From positions 1 through 14,597 of the forward strand of contig JAIFNE010000032.1 in assembly GCA_020047875.1 (NCBI GenBank): DNA of 14,597 bases, written 5' to 3'. Position 1 is the stretch's first letter, and each line of letters opens with the position of its first letter. Below, in pieces: positions 1-6,414 of this stretch. The notes under the pieces are model-generated. The model ran no database searches. It saw nothing but the letters and a program-made list of their open reading frames with translations, and was not told the origin of the DNA. The DNA comes from Hydrogenophaga sp. GTDB lineage: Bacteria > Pseudomonadota > Gammaproteobacteria > Burkholderiales > Burkholderiaceae_C. A program made the translations under genes and the position numbers.

Positions 1-905
1 AGGTAGTCGCCGAACTGCCAGTAGTTCTGGTTGTGGCGGCTGCGGTGCCCCGCGCGCGCATAGGCCGACACCTCGTAGCGCGCCAGCCCGGCGGCGCCGG
101 TGAGTTCGGTGATGCGATCGAGCATGGCGTAGGCGTCGTCGTCCTCGGGCACGGTGGGCGGGAACTTGGCGAAGACGGTGTTGGGCTCGATCGTGAGGTG
201 GTAGATGGAAATATGGGGCGGCTGAAAGCCCAGCGCGGTGCGCAGATCGGTCTCGCAGTCGGCCAGCGTCTGCCCGGGCAGGGCATACATGATGTCGAGG
301 TTGAAGGTGTCAAACGCGAGCGCCGCTTCTTCCACCGCCGCCAGCGCCTGGGCGGCGTCGTGCACCCGGCCCAGGGCCTTCAGGTGCGTGTCGTTGAAGC
401 TCTGTACGCCGATGGAAAGCCGCGTGACCCCGGCCTGGCGAAACGCGCGAAAGCGGTCTTTCTCAAACGTGCCGGGGTTGGCTTCGAGGGTGATTTCGGC
501 GTCGGCATCGAGCCGCACCAGCGCGCGCACATCGCCCAGCAGGCGGTCGATGGCGTCGGGCGAAAACAGGCTGGGCGTGCCGCCACCAATGAACACGCTG
601 TGCACCGCGCGGCCCCAGATCAGCGGCAGCGATGCCTGCAGATCGGCCCGCAGCGCGTCCAGATAAGCCTGCTCAGGCAGCGCCGAGCCGCCCGGGTCGC
701 GCCACTCGTGGGAGTTGAAATCGCAATACGGGCACTTTTTCAGACACCACGGCAGGTGGATGTAGAGCGAAAGCGGCGGCTGCCCGACCAGCTGCAAGGT
801 GCCCGGGCGCATCCAGTGCGCCACATCGCTCCAGTGCGGTGTCTCGGGCGCCGGACCTTGCCGCGCCGCGGGCCAGGCCACGCGAACCTCACGCACCGGG
901 CTCAT
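1..905 (-). CDS. hemW: HemW-type radical SAM haem chaperone (3' end outside window)
   Basis: HemW binds haem and an [4Fe-4S] cluster and is thought to deliver haem to respiratory proteins in the cytoplasm. The first 301 codons are present and the frame stays open to the window edge, so the C-terminus is cut off. After a leader of about 44 residues comes LSLYIHLPWC, then the radical SAM cluster motif CLKKCPYC (C54, C58, C61). The residue two after C61 is Phe, where true coproporphyrinogen oxidase HemN has a fourth Cys, so HemW is the better name despite frequent 'coproporphyrinogen III oxidase' labels. Near the edge the HNxNYWxFGDY signature of the family can be read (bases 3-35). The ATG at 905 overlaps the rdgB stop (ATGA), implying translational coupling; an internal ATG at 812 would give a length closer to E. 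coli HemW and cannot be excluded. Confidence 0.93.
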   Translation of the reverse strand, partial: MSPVREVRVAWPAARQGPAPETPHWSDVAHWMRPGTLQLVGQPPLSLYIHLPWCLKKCPYCDFNSHEWRDPGGSALPEQAYLDALRADLQASLPLIWGRAVHSVFIGGGTPSLFSPDAIDRLLGDVRALVRLDADAEITLEANPGTFEKDRFRAFRQAGVTRLSIGVQSFNDTHLKALGRVHDAAQALAAVEEAALAFDTFNLDIMYALPGQTLADCETDLRTALGFQPPHISIYHLTIEPNTVFAKFPPTVPEDDDAYAMLDRITELTGAAGLARYEVSAYARAGHRSRHNQNYWQFGDY

Positions 906-1525
906 ACGCCCGCGCTCGGCGCCAGCGAGAACCAGCGCTCGCGCATCAGGGCCAGCATTTGCTGCGCGGCGCGCCCGCGGTGGCTGTTGGCGTTCTTCAC
1001 CTCGGTCGGCAGCTCGGCGAAGGTCTTGCCGAACTGCGGCAGGAACATCACCGGATCGAAGCCAAAGCCATTGGCGCCGATGGGGCGCTCGGTGATCAGG
1101 CCAGGCGCACGGCCTGTGGCGACCAGCGGCTCTGGATCGTCGGCGCTGCGCAGCGCCACCAGCGTGCTGACCAGCGCCGCGCGGCGGTCGGTCTGGCCGC
1201 GCATTTGCTCCAGCAGCGCGAGCACGTTGTTGGCGTCACCCTTCTCATAACCAAACTGGGTTGCGTAGTGGGCGGTGTCGACACCCGGCAGCCCGCCGAA
1301 CGCCTCCACACACAGCCCGGCATCGTCGGCCAGCGCGGGCAAACCGCTCTCGCGCGCGGCATGGCGCGCCTTGGCCAGCGCGTTTTCAACGAACGTTCGG
1401 TGGGGTTCGGGCGCCTCGGGAATGCCCAGGTCAGACTGCCGCACCAGCGCCACACCCAGCGGCGCAAACAAGGCCTGCAGCTCTGCAAGTTTGCCCGCGT
1501 TGTTCGAGGCCAGCACCAGCTTCAT
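902..1525 (-). CDS. rdgB: dITP/XTP pyrophosphatase (RdgB/HAM1 family)
   Basis: This enzyme hydrolyses non-canonical purine nucleoside triphosphates (dITP, ITP, XTP) to monophosphate and pyrophosphate, keeping deaminated purines out of DNA and RNA. The 207-residue protein has normal family length. Visible motifs in order are the N-terminal SNNAGK nucleotide/phosphate loop (residues 7-12), TFVENAL (44-50), LADDAGL (65-71) with the catalytic Asp at 68, FGFDP (154-158), the TFAELP segment (168-173) and SHRGRA (181-186), which reads the purine base. It lies 12 bp after rph and overlaps hemW by the ATGA junction, so it sits in the middle of a minus-strand operon. Only a weak purine stretch precedes the ATG, which fits coupling to rph translation. 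Identification is firm. Confidence 0.97.
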   Translation of the reverse strand: MKLVLASNNAGKLAELQALFAPLGVALVRQSDLGIPEAPEPHRTFVENALAKARHAARESGLPALADDAGLCVEAFGGLPGVDTAHYATQFGYEKGDANNVLALLEQMRGQTDRRAALVSTLVALRSADDPEPLVATGRAPGLITERPIGANGFGFDPVMFLPQFGKTFAELPTEVKNANSHRGRAAQQMLALMRERWFSLAPSAGV

Positions 1526-1537
1526 GGGGTGCTTTCG

Positions 1538-2266
1538 TCAAAGGCCCAGGGCCTGCTGCTGCATCTGCACCAGCTCGCCAATGCCCTTTTCCGCCAGGGC
1601 GAGCATGGCGCTCATGTCGTCGCGGCTGAACGCCTCGCCCTCTGCCGTGCCCTGCACTTCCACGAAGTGGCCGGCACCGGTCATGACCACGTTCATGTCG
1701 GTGTCGCAGGCCACGTCTTCCACGTACTCCAGGTCAAGCAGCGCCCGGCCGCCCTGCATGCCAACCGAGATTGCCGCCACGTGGCCGCAGATCGGCGAGG
1801 TGGAGATTTTGCCCTCGGCCAGCAGGCGGCTGACCGCGTCGTGGGCTGCCACAAAGGCGCCGGTGATGCTGGCGGTGCGGGTGCCGCCGTCGGCCTGCAA
1901 CACGTCGCAATCGAGAGAAATCGTGCGCTCGCCCAGCGCCTTGAGGTCGAACACCGCCCGCAACGAGCGGCCGATCAGGCGCTGAATTTCCTGCGTGCGC
2001 CCGCTTTGCTTGCCCTTGGCGGCTTCGCGATCGCTGCGGGTGTGGGTGGCGCGCGGCAACATGCCGTATTCCGCCGTCACCCAGCCTTCACCGCTGCCGC
2101 GCTTGTGCGGCGGCACCTTTTCTTCCACCGACGCGGTGCACAGCACCTTGGTGTGGCCAAACTCGATCAGCACCGAGCCCTCGGCGTGCATGGTGAAGTG
2201 GCGGGTGATGCGCACCGGGCGCAGGGCGTTGGCGGCCCGGTTGCCGGGACGTGCTGGGTCTGTCAT
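1538..2266 (-). CDS. rph: Ribonuclease PH
   Basis: RNase PH is a phosphate-dependent 3'-5' exoribonuclease that trims tRNA precursors and degrades structured RNA, working as a hexameric ring in the cytoplasm. The protein is 242 residues, close to the family norm of about 240, and lacks the C-terminal frameshift known from E. coli K-12. The N-terminal RPVRITRHF (16-24) and SVLIEFGHTKVLCTASVEE region, the RSDREAAKG segment, the phosphate-binding GGTRTAS (127-133) and the metal-binding CDTDMN (187-192) are all present. The ATG at 2266 has no convincing Shine-Dalgarno at normal spacing (a GAGAG lies about 11 bases upstream). A 123-bp spacer with short GC-rich inverted repeats separates it from the upstream phosphatase gene, so rph might have its own promoter there; I could not identify one. 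Confidence 0.97.
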   Translation of the reverse strand: MTDPARPGNRAANALRPVRITRHFTMHAEGSVLIEFGHTKVLCTASVEEKVPPHKRGSGEGWVTAEYGMLPRATHTRSDREAAKGKQSGRTQEIQRLIGRSLRAVFDLKALGERTISLDCDVLQADGGTRTASITGAFVAAHDAVSRLLAEGKISTSPICGHVAAISVGMQGGRALLDLEYVEDVACDTDMNVVMTGAGHFVEVQGTAEGEAFSRDDMSAMLALAEKGIGELVQMQQQALGL

Positions 2267-2389
2267 GGGGAGAAGGCTCTCAGGATGGTTGAACGCGGGG
2301 CGGGGGCAGGGCTGGCGGTGCGAGACCGGTCTTTCTGGCTCCGCAGCATGGCCCCTGCTCGGGGTGCGCGCGCACGGGAGCGCGGGGAA

Positions 2390-3289
2390 TCAGGCGTTTC
2401 TCTCGGCGGTGCGCCGGATCGCCTCGTTGATTTCGGCAATGGAACGCTCGATCGCTTCGTCGTCCATGTCTTCAATGCTCGGGTCGGGCACGCCCGACTG
2501 GATGGTGGAGGCGAACACGCCGTCGTCGATGTCTTCGGTGGACACCCTCGTCGACTGGAAAGCCTCGGGGGTTTCCCATTCCATGGCCAACACCGTCACG
2601 TTGTCACAGCGCGGGCCACCGCGCTTGAGCGCCGTCTCCACCAGCTCGGGCACCGACTGGTCCAGCGTGGCGCAGGAAAGCTCGCGCGCCACCTCGTCGT
2701 CGCTCACCGTGCCCCACAGACCATCCGAGCACAGCAGCACCCGATCGCCCTGCTGCAGCTGCAGCGGGCCAGACAAATCGAACACCGGCTTGGCCGGCGA
2801 GCCCAGGCAGGTGAACAGGATGTTGCGGTTGATGTGCTTGGTGTTGCGGCCCAGGTGCGCCTGCTGCTCCATGTAGGAGTGGTCGCGCGTACGGGTCAGC
2901 AGCACGCCGTCGCGCACGATGTACAGACGCGAATCGCCGCAATGCACCCAGTGCATGAGGTTGCGCTCCATCACCGCCGCCACCAGCGTGGTGCGCGGCG
3001 TGTCCAGCATGCCTTTTTCCGAGGCGTAGCGAATGATCTGGTGGTGCGCGGCCATGGTGGCACTGGAGAGAAACTCCGGCACCTCCTTCACCAGCGGGTT
3101 GGCCGCCTTCTGGAAATAAGCGGAAAAAGTCTGCAGGGCCAGCTGGGCCGCCATCGCGCCCTCGGGATGCCCGCCCATACCGTCGGCCAGCACAAACAGC
3201 CCGGATTCGCGCGTGTAGGCATAGCCCATGCGGTCTTCGTTGCGCTCGCGCCCCCCTTGCCGACTGATCTGGTAGACCGAAAATTTCAT
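2390..3289 (-). CDS. PP2C-family Ser/Thr protein phosphatase
   Basis: A metal-dependent (Mn/Mg) phosphoserine/phosphothreonine phosphatase of the PPM/PP2C family, cytoplasmic, 299 residues. The family metal ligands are all visible: D19 in RERNEDR, D36 in VLADGMGGH, D119 in HCGDSR, D189 in CSDGLW and D229 in CDNVT. The catalytic fold ends near residue 240. It is followed by a roughly 60-residue acidic, Ser/Thr-containing tail (EDIDDG near 252-257, IEDMDDEAIERSI further on) that most minimal PP2C enzymes do not have. Its ATG overlaps the stop of the kinase gene (ATGA at 3286-3289), so kinase and phosphatase should be made in a fixed ratio and probably act on the same targets. The substrates cannot be read from the sequence. 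Confidence 0.93.
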   Translation of the reverse strand: MKFSVYQISRQGGRERNEDRMGYAYTRESGLFVLADGMGGHPEGAMAAQLALQTFSAYFQKAANPLVKEVPEFLSSATMAAHHQIIRYASEKGMLDTPRTTLVAAVMERNLMHWVHCGDSRLYIVRDGVLLTRTRDHSYMEQQAHLGRNTKHINRNILFTCLGSPAKPVFDLSGPLQLQQGDRVLLCSDGLWGTVSDDEVARELSCATLDQSVPELVETALKRGGPRCDNVTVLAMEWETPEAFQSTRVSTEDIDDGVFASTIQSGVPDPSIEDMDDEAIERSIAEINEAIRRTAERNA

Positions 3290-4293
3290 CGAAACTTGGT
3301 CCCCGCCGCGGTCGATTTGCGCGCCGATTTCTTGTTGTCTGACACGATGTTGTCGAACTGCAAGCGCATTTTTTCAGCCACCGTCAGCTTGGTGTAGCTG
3401 CGCTCGGTTTCGCGGCTGAGTTCCTTCTGCAAGGCAAACACCGACTGCGGACGCGACAACGGATCGAGCGACATGCACCACTCGACCACCTCAATCAGGT
3501 TGTCGGAATACACCCCGCGCAGCCGCGAGAGCGCCAGCGAAAGCCGGTCTTTTTCCAGCCGCTGCGGCGCGTCGTTGGGCGGGTAGCCCTGCATGCTGGC
3601 GTAGATGCAGGCGCCAATGGCGTAAATGTCGGTCCAAGGGCCCATGCTTGAGTCGCGCCGGTACATCTCCGGCGCGGCGAAGCCGGGCGTGTACATCGGC
3701 CGAATGAAATTGCCCTCTTTGCTCAGCACCTCGCGGGCGGCGCCGAAGTCGATCAGCACCGAGCGGTTGTCGTCGGTGACGAAAATGTTGGCCGGTTTGA
3801 TGTCCAGGTGCAGCATCTTGTGCTGGTGGACGATGCGCAGACCGCGCAGGATTTCGTCGTAAAGGGAACGGATGGTCGACTCGCGAAACACCTTCTGCTT
3901 CTTGAGCTCACGCGCGGTGATGATGAATTCCTGCAGGGACGCCCCCTCCAGGTAGTTCATGACCATGTAAACGGTCTCGTTCTCGCGAAAGAAATTCAGC
4001 ACGCTCACCACCGAGGCATGCGAAATCTGGGCCAACGCCCGCCCTTCCTCGAAGAAGCTCTTGAGCCCCAGGCGGTACAGCGACAGTTTTTCGGGCTGCA
4101 CCTGCGGCAGCAGCTCACCCGGTCCGCGGGTGGCCAGCGATGACGGCAGATACTCCTTGACGGCAACCTGCTGGCCTTCGGTGTCAACCGCCAGATAGAC
4201 CACGCCAAAACCGCCCGCGGCCAGCTTGCGGACGATACGGTAGCCACCGATCACAGTGTCTGGCGGCAGCGGAGCGGGTTTGACCTTTGACAT
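3286..4293 (-). CDS. Hanks-type serine/threonine protein kinase
   Basis: A soluble eukaryotic-like Ser/Thr kinase of 335 residues. The kinase fold begins at about residue 17 and contains the glycine loop (LAAGGFGVVY, 24-33), ATP-binding K46 in VAVKEY, alpha-C E83 in FFEEGRA, the catalytic loop HLDIKPAN (162-169, D164; Leu replaces the Arg of the usual HRD), the DFG motif (182-184) and APE (207-209). All catalytic residues are kept, so it should be active. Replacing the HRD Arg removes the usual contact for activation-loop phosphate, suggesting that the kinase does not need activation-loop phosphorylation (inference). After the fold there is a basic tail of about 45 residues and no transmembrane segment or PASTA repeat, so it acts in the cytoplasm. 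It is the first gene of the minus-strand operon and diverges from yicC across 61 bp. Confidence 0.93.
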   Translation of the reverse strand: MSKVKPAPLPPDTVIGGYRIVRKLAAGGFGVVYLAVDTEGQQVAVKEYLPSSLATRGPGELLPQVQPEKLSLYRLGLKSFFEEGRALAQISHASVVSVLNFFRENETVYMVMNYLEGASLQEFIITARELKKQKVFRESTIRSLYDEILRGLRIVHQHKMLHLDIKPANIFVTDDNRSVLIDFGAAREVLSKEGNFIRPMYTPGFAAPEMYRRDSSMGPWTDIYAIGACIYASMQGYPPNDAPQRLEKDRLSLALSRLRGVYSDNLIEVVEWCMSLDPLSRPQSVFALQKELSRETERSYTKLTVAEKMRLQFDNIVSDNKKSARKSTAAGTKFR

Positions 4294-4354
4294 AATTCAA
4301 GCGGGTTCCGTGACGCCTTGTTGTGGACCTCTCAACCTGATCGGACACATCTGC

Positions 4355-5293
4355 ATGGCAGTTTACAGCATGACCGGCTACGCCTCGGCCCAGGGGGACG
4401 GGCCGAAAACCGGCCCTGCGGAAGCACCGGAACGCGAGACCCCAACAGCCCTGGGCCTGGAGATTCGATCGGTCAACAGCCGTTTTCTCGACCTCAGTTT
4501 CAAGCTCGCCGACGATCTTCGCGCCACCGAACCGGCGCTGCGCGAGCTGCTGACGGCGCAGCTCAAGCGCGGCAAGGTCGAAGTGCGGGCCTGGATCGAG
4601 GGGCGCAGCGAGGCTGGCCTGCGCGCGCCGGGTGCCGCCGAGCTGCAGAAGCTGGCGAATGTGCAGGACAGCGTGCGAACCTGGCTGCCCAATGCCGGCC
4701 TGCTCACGGTGGCCGACATCCTCTCGCTGACCGCGTCGCGTCCGGCGCCGCGGGGTGGTGAATGGCACGAACAGCTCATGGCGCTTGGCCAGCGCGGTGT
4801 GACCTCGCTGATGGAATCGCGCCAGCGTGAAGGCGATCGACTGGCCGCCATGCTGCTCGACCGGCTGCAGCAACTCCGGCAACTGGCCGCCGATGCCCAG
4901 CCGCTGATTCCGCAGCTGGTTGCGCAGCAGCGCCAGCGGTTTCTGGACCGCTGGAGCGAGGCGCTCGGCGCGTCTTCCAGCGAAGGCGCGCTGGGCAACG
5001 CGATCACCAGCGATCAGGCCCGCGACCGCGCGCTGACCGAGGCCACTGCGTTTGCGATCCGCATCGACGTGGCGGAGGAGCTGACCCGGCTCGCGTCTCA
5101 CCTGACCGAAATCGAGCGACTGCTGCACAAAGGCGGCGAGGTGGGCAAGCGGCTGGACTTCCTTATCCAGGAGCTGCACCGTGAAGCCAACACCCTGGGC
5201 TCCAAGTCGTCCAGCCTGGAGCTCACCCGGATTTCGGTCGACATGAAGGTGTTGATCGAGCAGATGCGTGAGCAGGTGCAGAACATCGAGTGA
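4355..5293 (+). CDS. yicC: YicC-family endoribonuclease
   Basis: YicC proteins are conserved bacterial proteins reported to act as endoribonucleases and linked to sRNA turnover and stationary-phase survival. The 312-residue protein starts with AVYSMTGYAS, matching the family N-terminus (SMTxYAR-like), and carries the YicC N domain (EIRSVNSRFLD, 36-46; KRGKVEV, 71-77) and the C-terminal DUF1732 domain (RIDVAEEL, 236-243; GKRLDFLIQELHREANTLGSK, 264-284), ending in LIEQMREQVQNIE. It is about 25 residues longer than E. coli YicC; part of this is a Pro/Gly/Glu-rich insert at residues 13-32. The ATG at 4355 was chosen over an upstream in-frame codon at 4256 because the homologous N-terminus begins here and the longer form would run into the kinase gene. 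It is the first gene of a plus-strand group with gmk and rpoZ. Confidence 0.93.
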   Translation: MAVYSMTGYASAQGDGPKTGPAEAPERETPTALGLEIRSVNSRFLDLSFKLADDLRATEPALRELLTAQLKRGKVEVRAWIEGRSEAGLRAPGAAELQKLANVQDSVRTWLPNAGLLTVADILSLTASRPAPRGGEWHEQLMALGQRGVTSLMESRQREGDRLAAMLLDRLQQLRQLAADAQPLIPQLVAQQRQRFLDRWSEALGASSSEGALGNAITSDQARDRALTEATAFAIRIDVAEELTRLASHLTEIERLLHKGGEVGKRLDFLIQELHREANTLGSKSSSLELTRISVDMKVLIEQMREQVQNIE

Positions 5294-5299
5294 CCAGTG

Positions 5300-5398
5300 C
5301 CCCCACGCTCCACCGCTATGCGGGTCGCTGCCCCCCAGGGGGGTTGTTTCGCCTTGGGGCGGCCCGGCGACGAAACTCGACCCCCACGCTCCACCGCT
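5300..5398 (+). repeat. Intergenic repeat element between yicC and gmk
   Basis: Two perfect 18-bp direct copies of CCCCCACGCTCCACCGCT (5300-5317 and 5381-5398) flank a core containing the palindrome CCCCCCAGGGGGG (5331-5343) and an inverted pair GTTTCG (5346-5351) / CGAAAC (5371-5376). The spacer codes for nothing recognisable. From memory, similar C-tract plus GC-rich palindrome sequences recur between genes in Comamonadaceae genomes, so this is probably a dispersed REP-like extragenic element. That link is recollection, not a search. As RNA the core could fold between yicC and gmk and reduce read-through, but no U-tract follows it, so it is not called a terminator. Confidence 0.6.
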
Positions 5399-5427
5399 CA
5401 CCCTGACTTTTTGATCTGAACGCTTGT

Positions 5428-6048
5428 ATGGAATACCCAGGAAACCTGTATGTCGTGGCGGCGCCCAGCGGGGCGGGCAAATCGAGCTTGGTCAAGGCGC
5501 TCATGGAGCTGGACTCGCGCGTGGTGCCCTCGATCTCGCACACCACCCGCGCACCGCGTGGCCAGGAGCTGCACGGGCGCGAGTACTACTTCGTGAGTCA
5601 GGAAACGTTCGACCACATGGTGGCGCAACAAGGCTTTCTGGAATGGGCGCAGGTTCACGGCAACCGCTACGGCACCTCCAAGCAGACGATCGAGCAGCGC
5701 ATGGCTCAGGGCGCCGACGTGATCCTGGAAATCGATTTTCAGGGCGCCATTCAGGTCAAGCGCATTTTCCCCAACGCGGTGCTGGTGTTCATCCTGCCGC
5801 CGAGCTGGGAGGAATTGCGCTCCCGGCTGGAGCGCCGCGCGGAGGACAGCGCCGAGGTGATCGAGCTGCGGCTGCAAAACGCGGCCATCGAGATGCGGCA
5901 CGCCCAAGAATTCGACTTCGTTATAATCAATGAGTTGTTTGACCGCGCTTTGTTCGACCTGAAAGCCATTGTTCACGCCCAACGCTTGAAGTTCGGCGTT
6001 CAGCGCATCGCTCGCAGCGATACGTTTCAGGCGCTCAACATCCCCTGA
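5428..6048 (+). CDS. gmk: Guanylate kinase
   Basis: Guanylate kinase converts GMP (or dGMP) and ATP to GDP and ADP, an essential step of guanine nucleotide synthesis in the cytoplasm; in many bacteria it is inhibited by ppGpp. The 206-residue protein has family length. The P-loop is APSGAGKSS (12-20, K18). The GMP-binding site shows S37 and R41 in SISHTTRAPR, Y53 in REYYFVS, E72 in FLEWAQVHGNRYGT and Y81 in the same stretch, followed by ILEIDFQGA (99-107) and the lid Arg residues in RSRLERR (131-137). The ATG at 5428 aligns with known guanylate kinase starts although no good Shine-Dalgarno precedes it. The DNA coding for VIIN (5920-5931) contains an exact TATAAT, treated separately. Confidence 0.97.
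   Translation: MEYPGNLYVVAAPSGAGKSSLVKALMELDSRVVPSISHTTRAPRGQELHGREYYFVSQETFDHMVAQQGFLEWAQVHGNRYGTSKQTIEQRMAQGADVILEIDFQGAIQVKRIFPNAVLVFILPPSWEELRSRLERRAEDSAEVIELRLQNAAIEMRHAQEFDFVIINELFDRALFDLKAIVHAQRLKFGVQRIARSDTFQALNIP
5922..5927 (+). promoter_or_regulatory. Possible internal -10 box for rpoZ inside gmk
   Basis: A perfect TATAAT lies in the 3' part of gmk, about 145 bp before the rpoZ start, and is created in part by an ATA isoleucine codon, a codon generally disfavoured in GC-rich genomes. The residue two bases upstream is G, giving half of an extended -10. No recognisable -35 hexamer lies 16-19 bp upstream, so this is a weak prediction that rests on the -10 match alone. Confidence 0.25.
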
Positions 6049-6071
6049 ACCCAGCACCCACCGGAGCCACC

Positions 6072-6275
6072 ATGGCACGCATCACCGTCGAAGACTGCTT
6101 GCAGCAAATCCCCAACCGTTTTCAGCTGGTGCTGGCTGCCACCTACCGGGCCCGCATGCTGAGCCAAGGCCACGCGCCCAAGATCGAGAGCAAGAACAAG
6201 CCCGCCGTGACCGCGCTGCGCGAAATCGCCGAAGGCAAGGTCGGGCTCGAGATGCTCAAAAAAGTGCCGCTTTGA
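6072..6275 (+). CDS. rpoZ: RNA polymerase omega subunit
   Basis: The omega subunit helps fold and hold the beta-prime subunit of RNA polymerase and forms part of ppGpp binding site 1. The 67-residue protein begins MARITVEDCL, followed by NRFQLVLAATYRAR (15-28) and NKPAVTALREIA (42-53), the conserved core of the family; 67 residues is typical for betaproteobacteria, which lack the longer tail of the 91-residue E. coli protein. A GGAG Shine-Dalgarno (6063-6066) precedes the ATG by 5 bases. The gene is 23 bp after gmk and is followed within 25 bp by an intrinsic terminator, so it ends the yicC-gmk-rpoZ unit. Confidence 0.96.
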   Translation: MARITVEDCLQQIPNRFQLVLAATYRARMLSQGHAPKIESKNKPAVTALREIAEGKVGLEMLKKVPL

Positions 6276-6295
6276 ATCAAAGCGCGCGCCACCGG

Positions 6296-6323
6296 AAAAA
6301 CACCGCATGGCGGTGTTTTTTTT
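6296..6323 (+). terminator. Intrinsic terminator after rpoZ
   Basis: A perfect 6-bp stem CACCGC (6301-6306) / GCGGTG (6310-6315) with an ATG loop is followed by eight T residues (6316-6323) and preceded by five A residues, which extend the stem by A-U pairs. It lies 20 bp after the rpoZ stop and separates the yicC-gmk-rpoZ unit from spoT, which therefore should have its own promoter or depend on incomplete termination. Confidence 0.88.
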
Positions 6324-6361
6324 CGCCTGACCACAACCCAGCCACCCATTCGCTGAACAGA

Positions 6362-6383
6362 CTTGACAAGCGCTTGCGCAAGC
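6362..6383. promoter_or_regulatory. Overlapping palindromes upstream of spoT
   Basis: The 22-bp stretch holds three overlapping inverted repeats: CTTGACAAG (6362-6370), CAAGCGCTTG (6367-6376) and GCTTGCGCAAGC (6372-6383), giving alternating CTTG and CAAG half-sites. It lies 32-53 bp before the spoT ATG, just after the rpoZ terminator, where an operator or promoter for spoT would be expected. A TAAAGT at 6399-6404 is a possible -10, with TTGCGC (6374-6379) as a poor -35 at 19-bp spacing. If used, transcription would start only about 4 bases before the first ATG. The palindromes are plain in the sequence; their role is inferred. Confidence 0.4.
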
Positions 6384-6414
6384 TGGACAGCGGCGCGCTA
6401 AAGTCGGGGCATCT

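Noticed and set aside
1..905. Oxygen-independent coproporphyrinogen III oxidase (HemN).
   Set aside because: The fourth Cys next to the CxxxCxxC motif of HemN is replaced by Phe, and the HNxNYW signature fits HemW.
33..1250. A 405-codon plus-strand frame at the left end.
   Set aside because: Antisense to hemW and rdgB, low-complexity basic composition, no motif.
839..3397. An 852-codon open frame on the plus strand.
   Set aside because: It runs antisense to rdgB, rph and the PP2C gene, all of which have complete family motifs. Its translation is rich in Arg, His, Gln and Ala with no recognisable domain, the usual shadow of high-GC codon use.
4287..4316. TTGACA (4287-4292) as the -35 of a yicC promoter.
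   Set aside because: No acceptable -10 hexamer at 16-18 bp; the sequence is also the start of the kinase coding region read on the other strand.
4184..5401. A 405-codon minus-strand frame opposite yicC.
   Set aside because: Antisense to a well-supported yicC and extends into the intergenic repeat; no recognisable domain.
6363..6404. TTGACA (6363-6368) with TAAAGT (6399-6404) as a promoter for spoT.
   Set aside because: The spacing is 30 bp, far from the usual 16-18; the TTGACA belongs to the nested palindromes.
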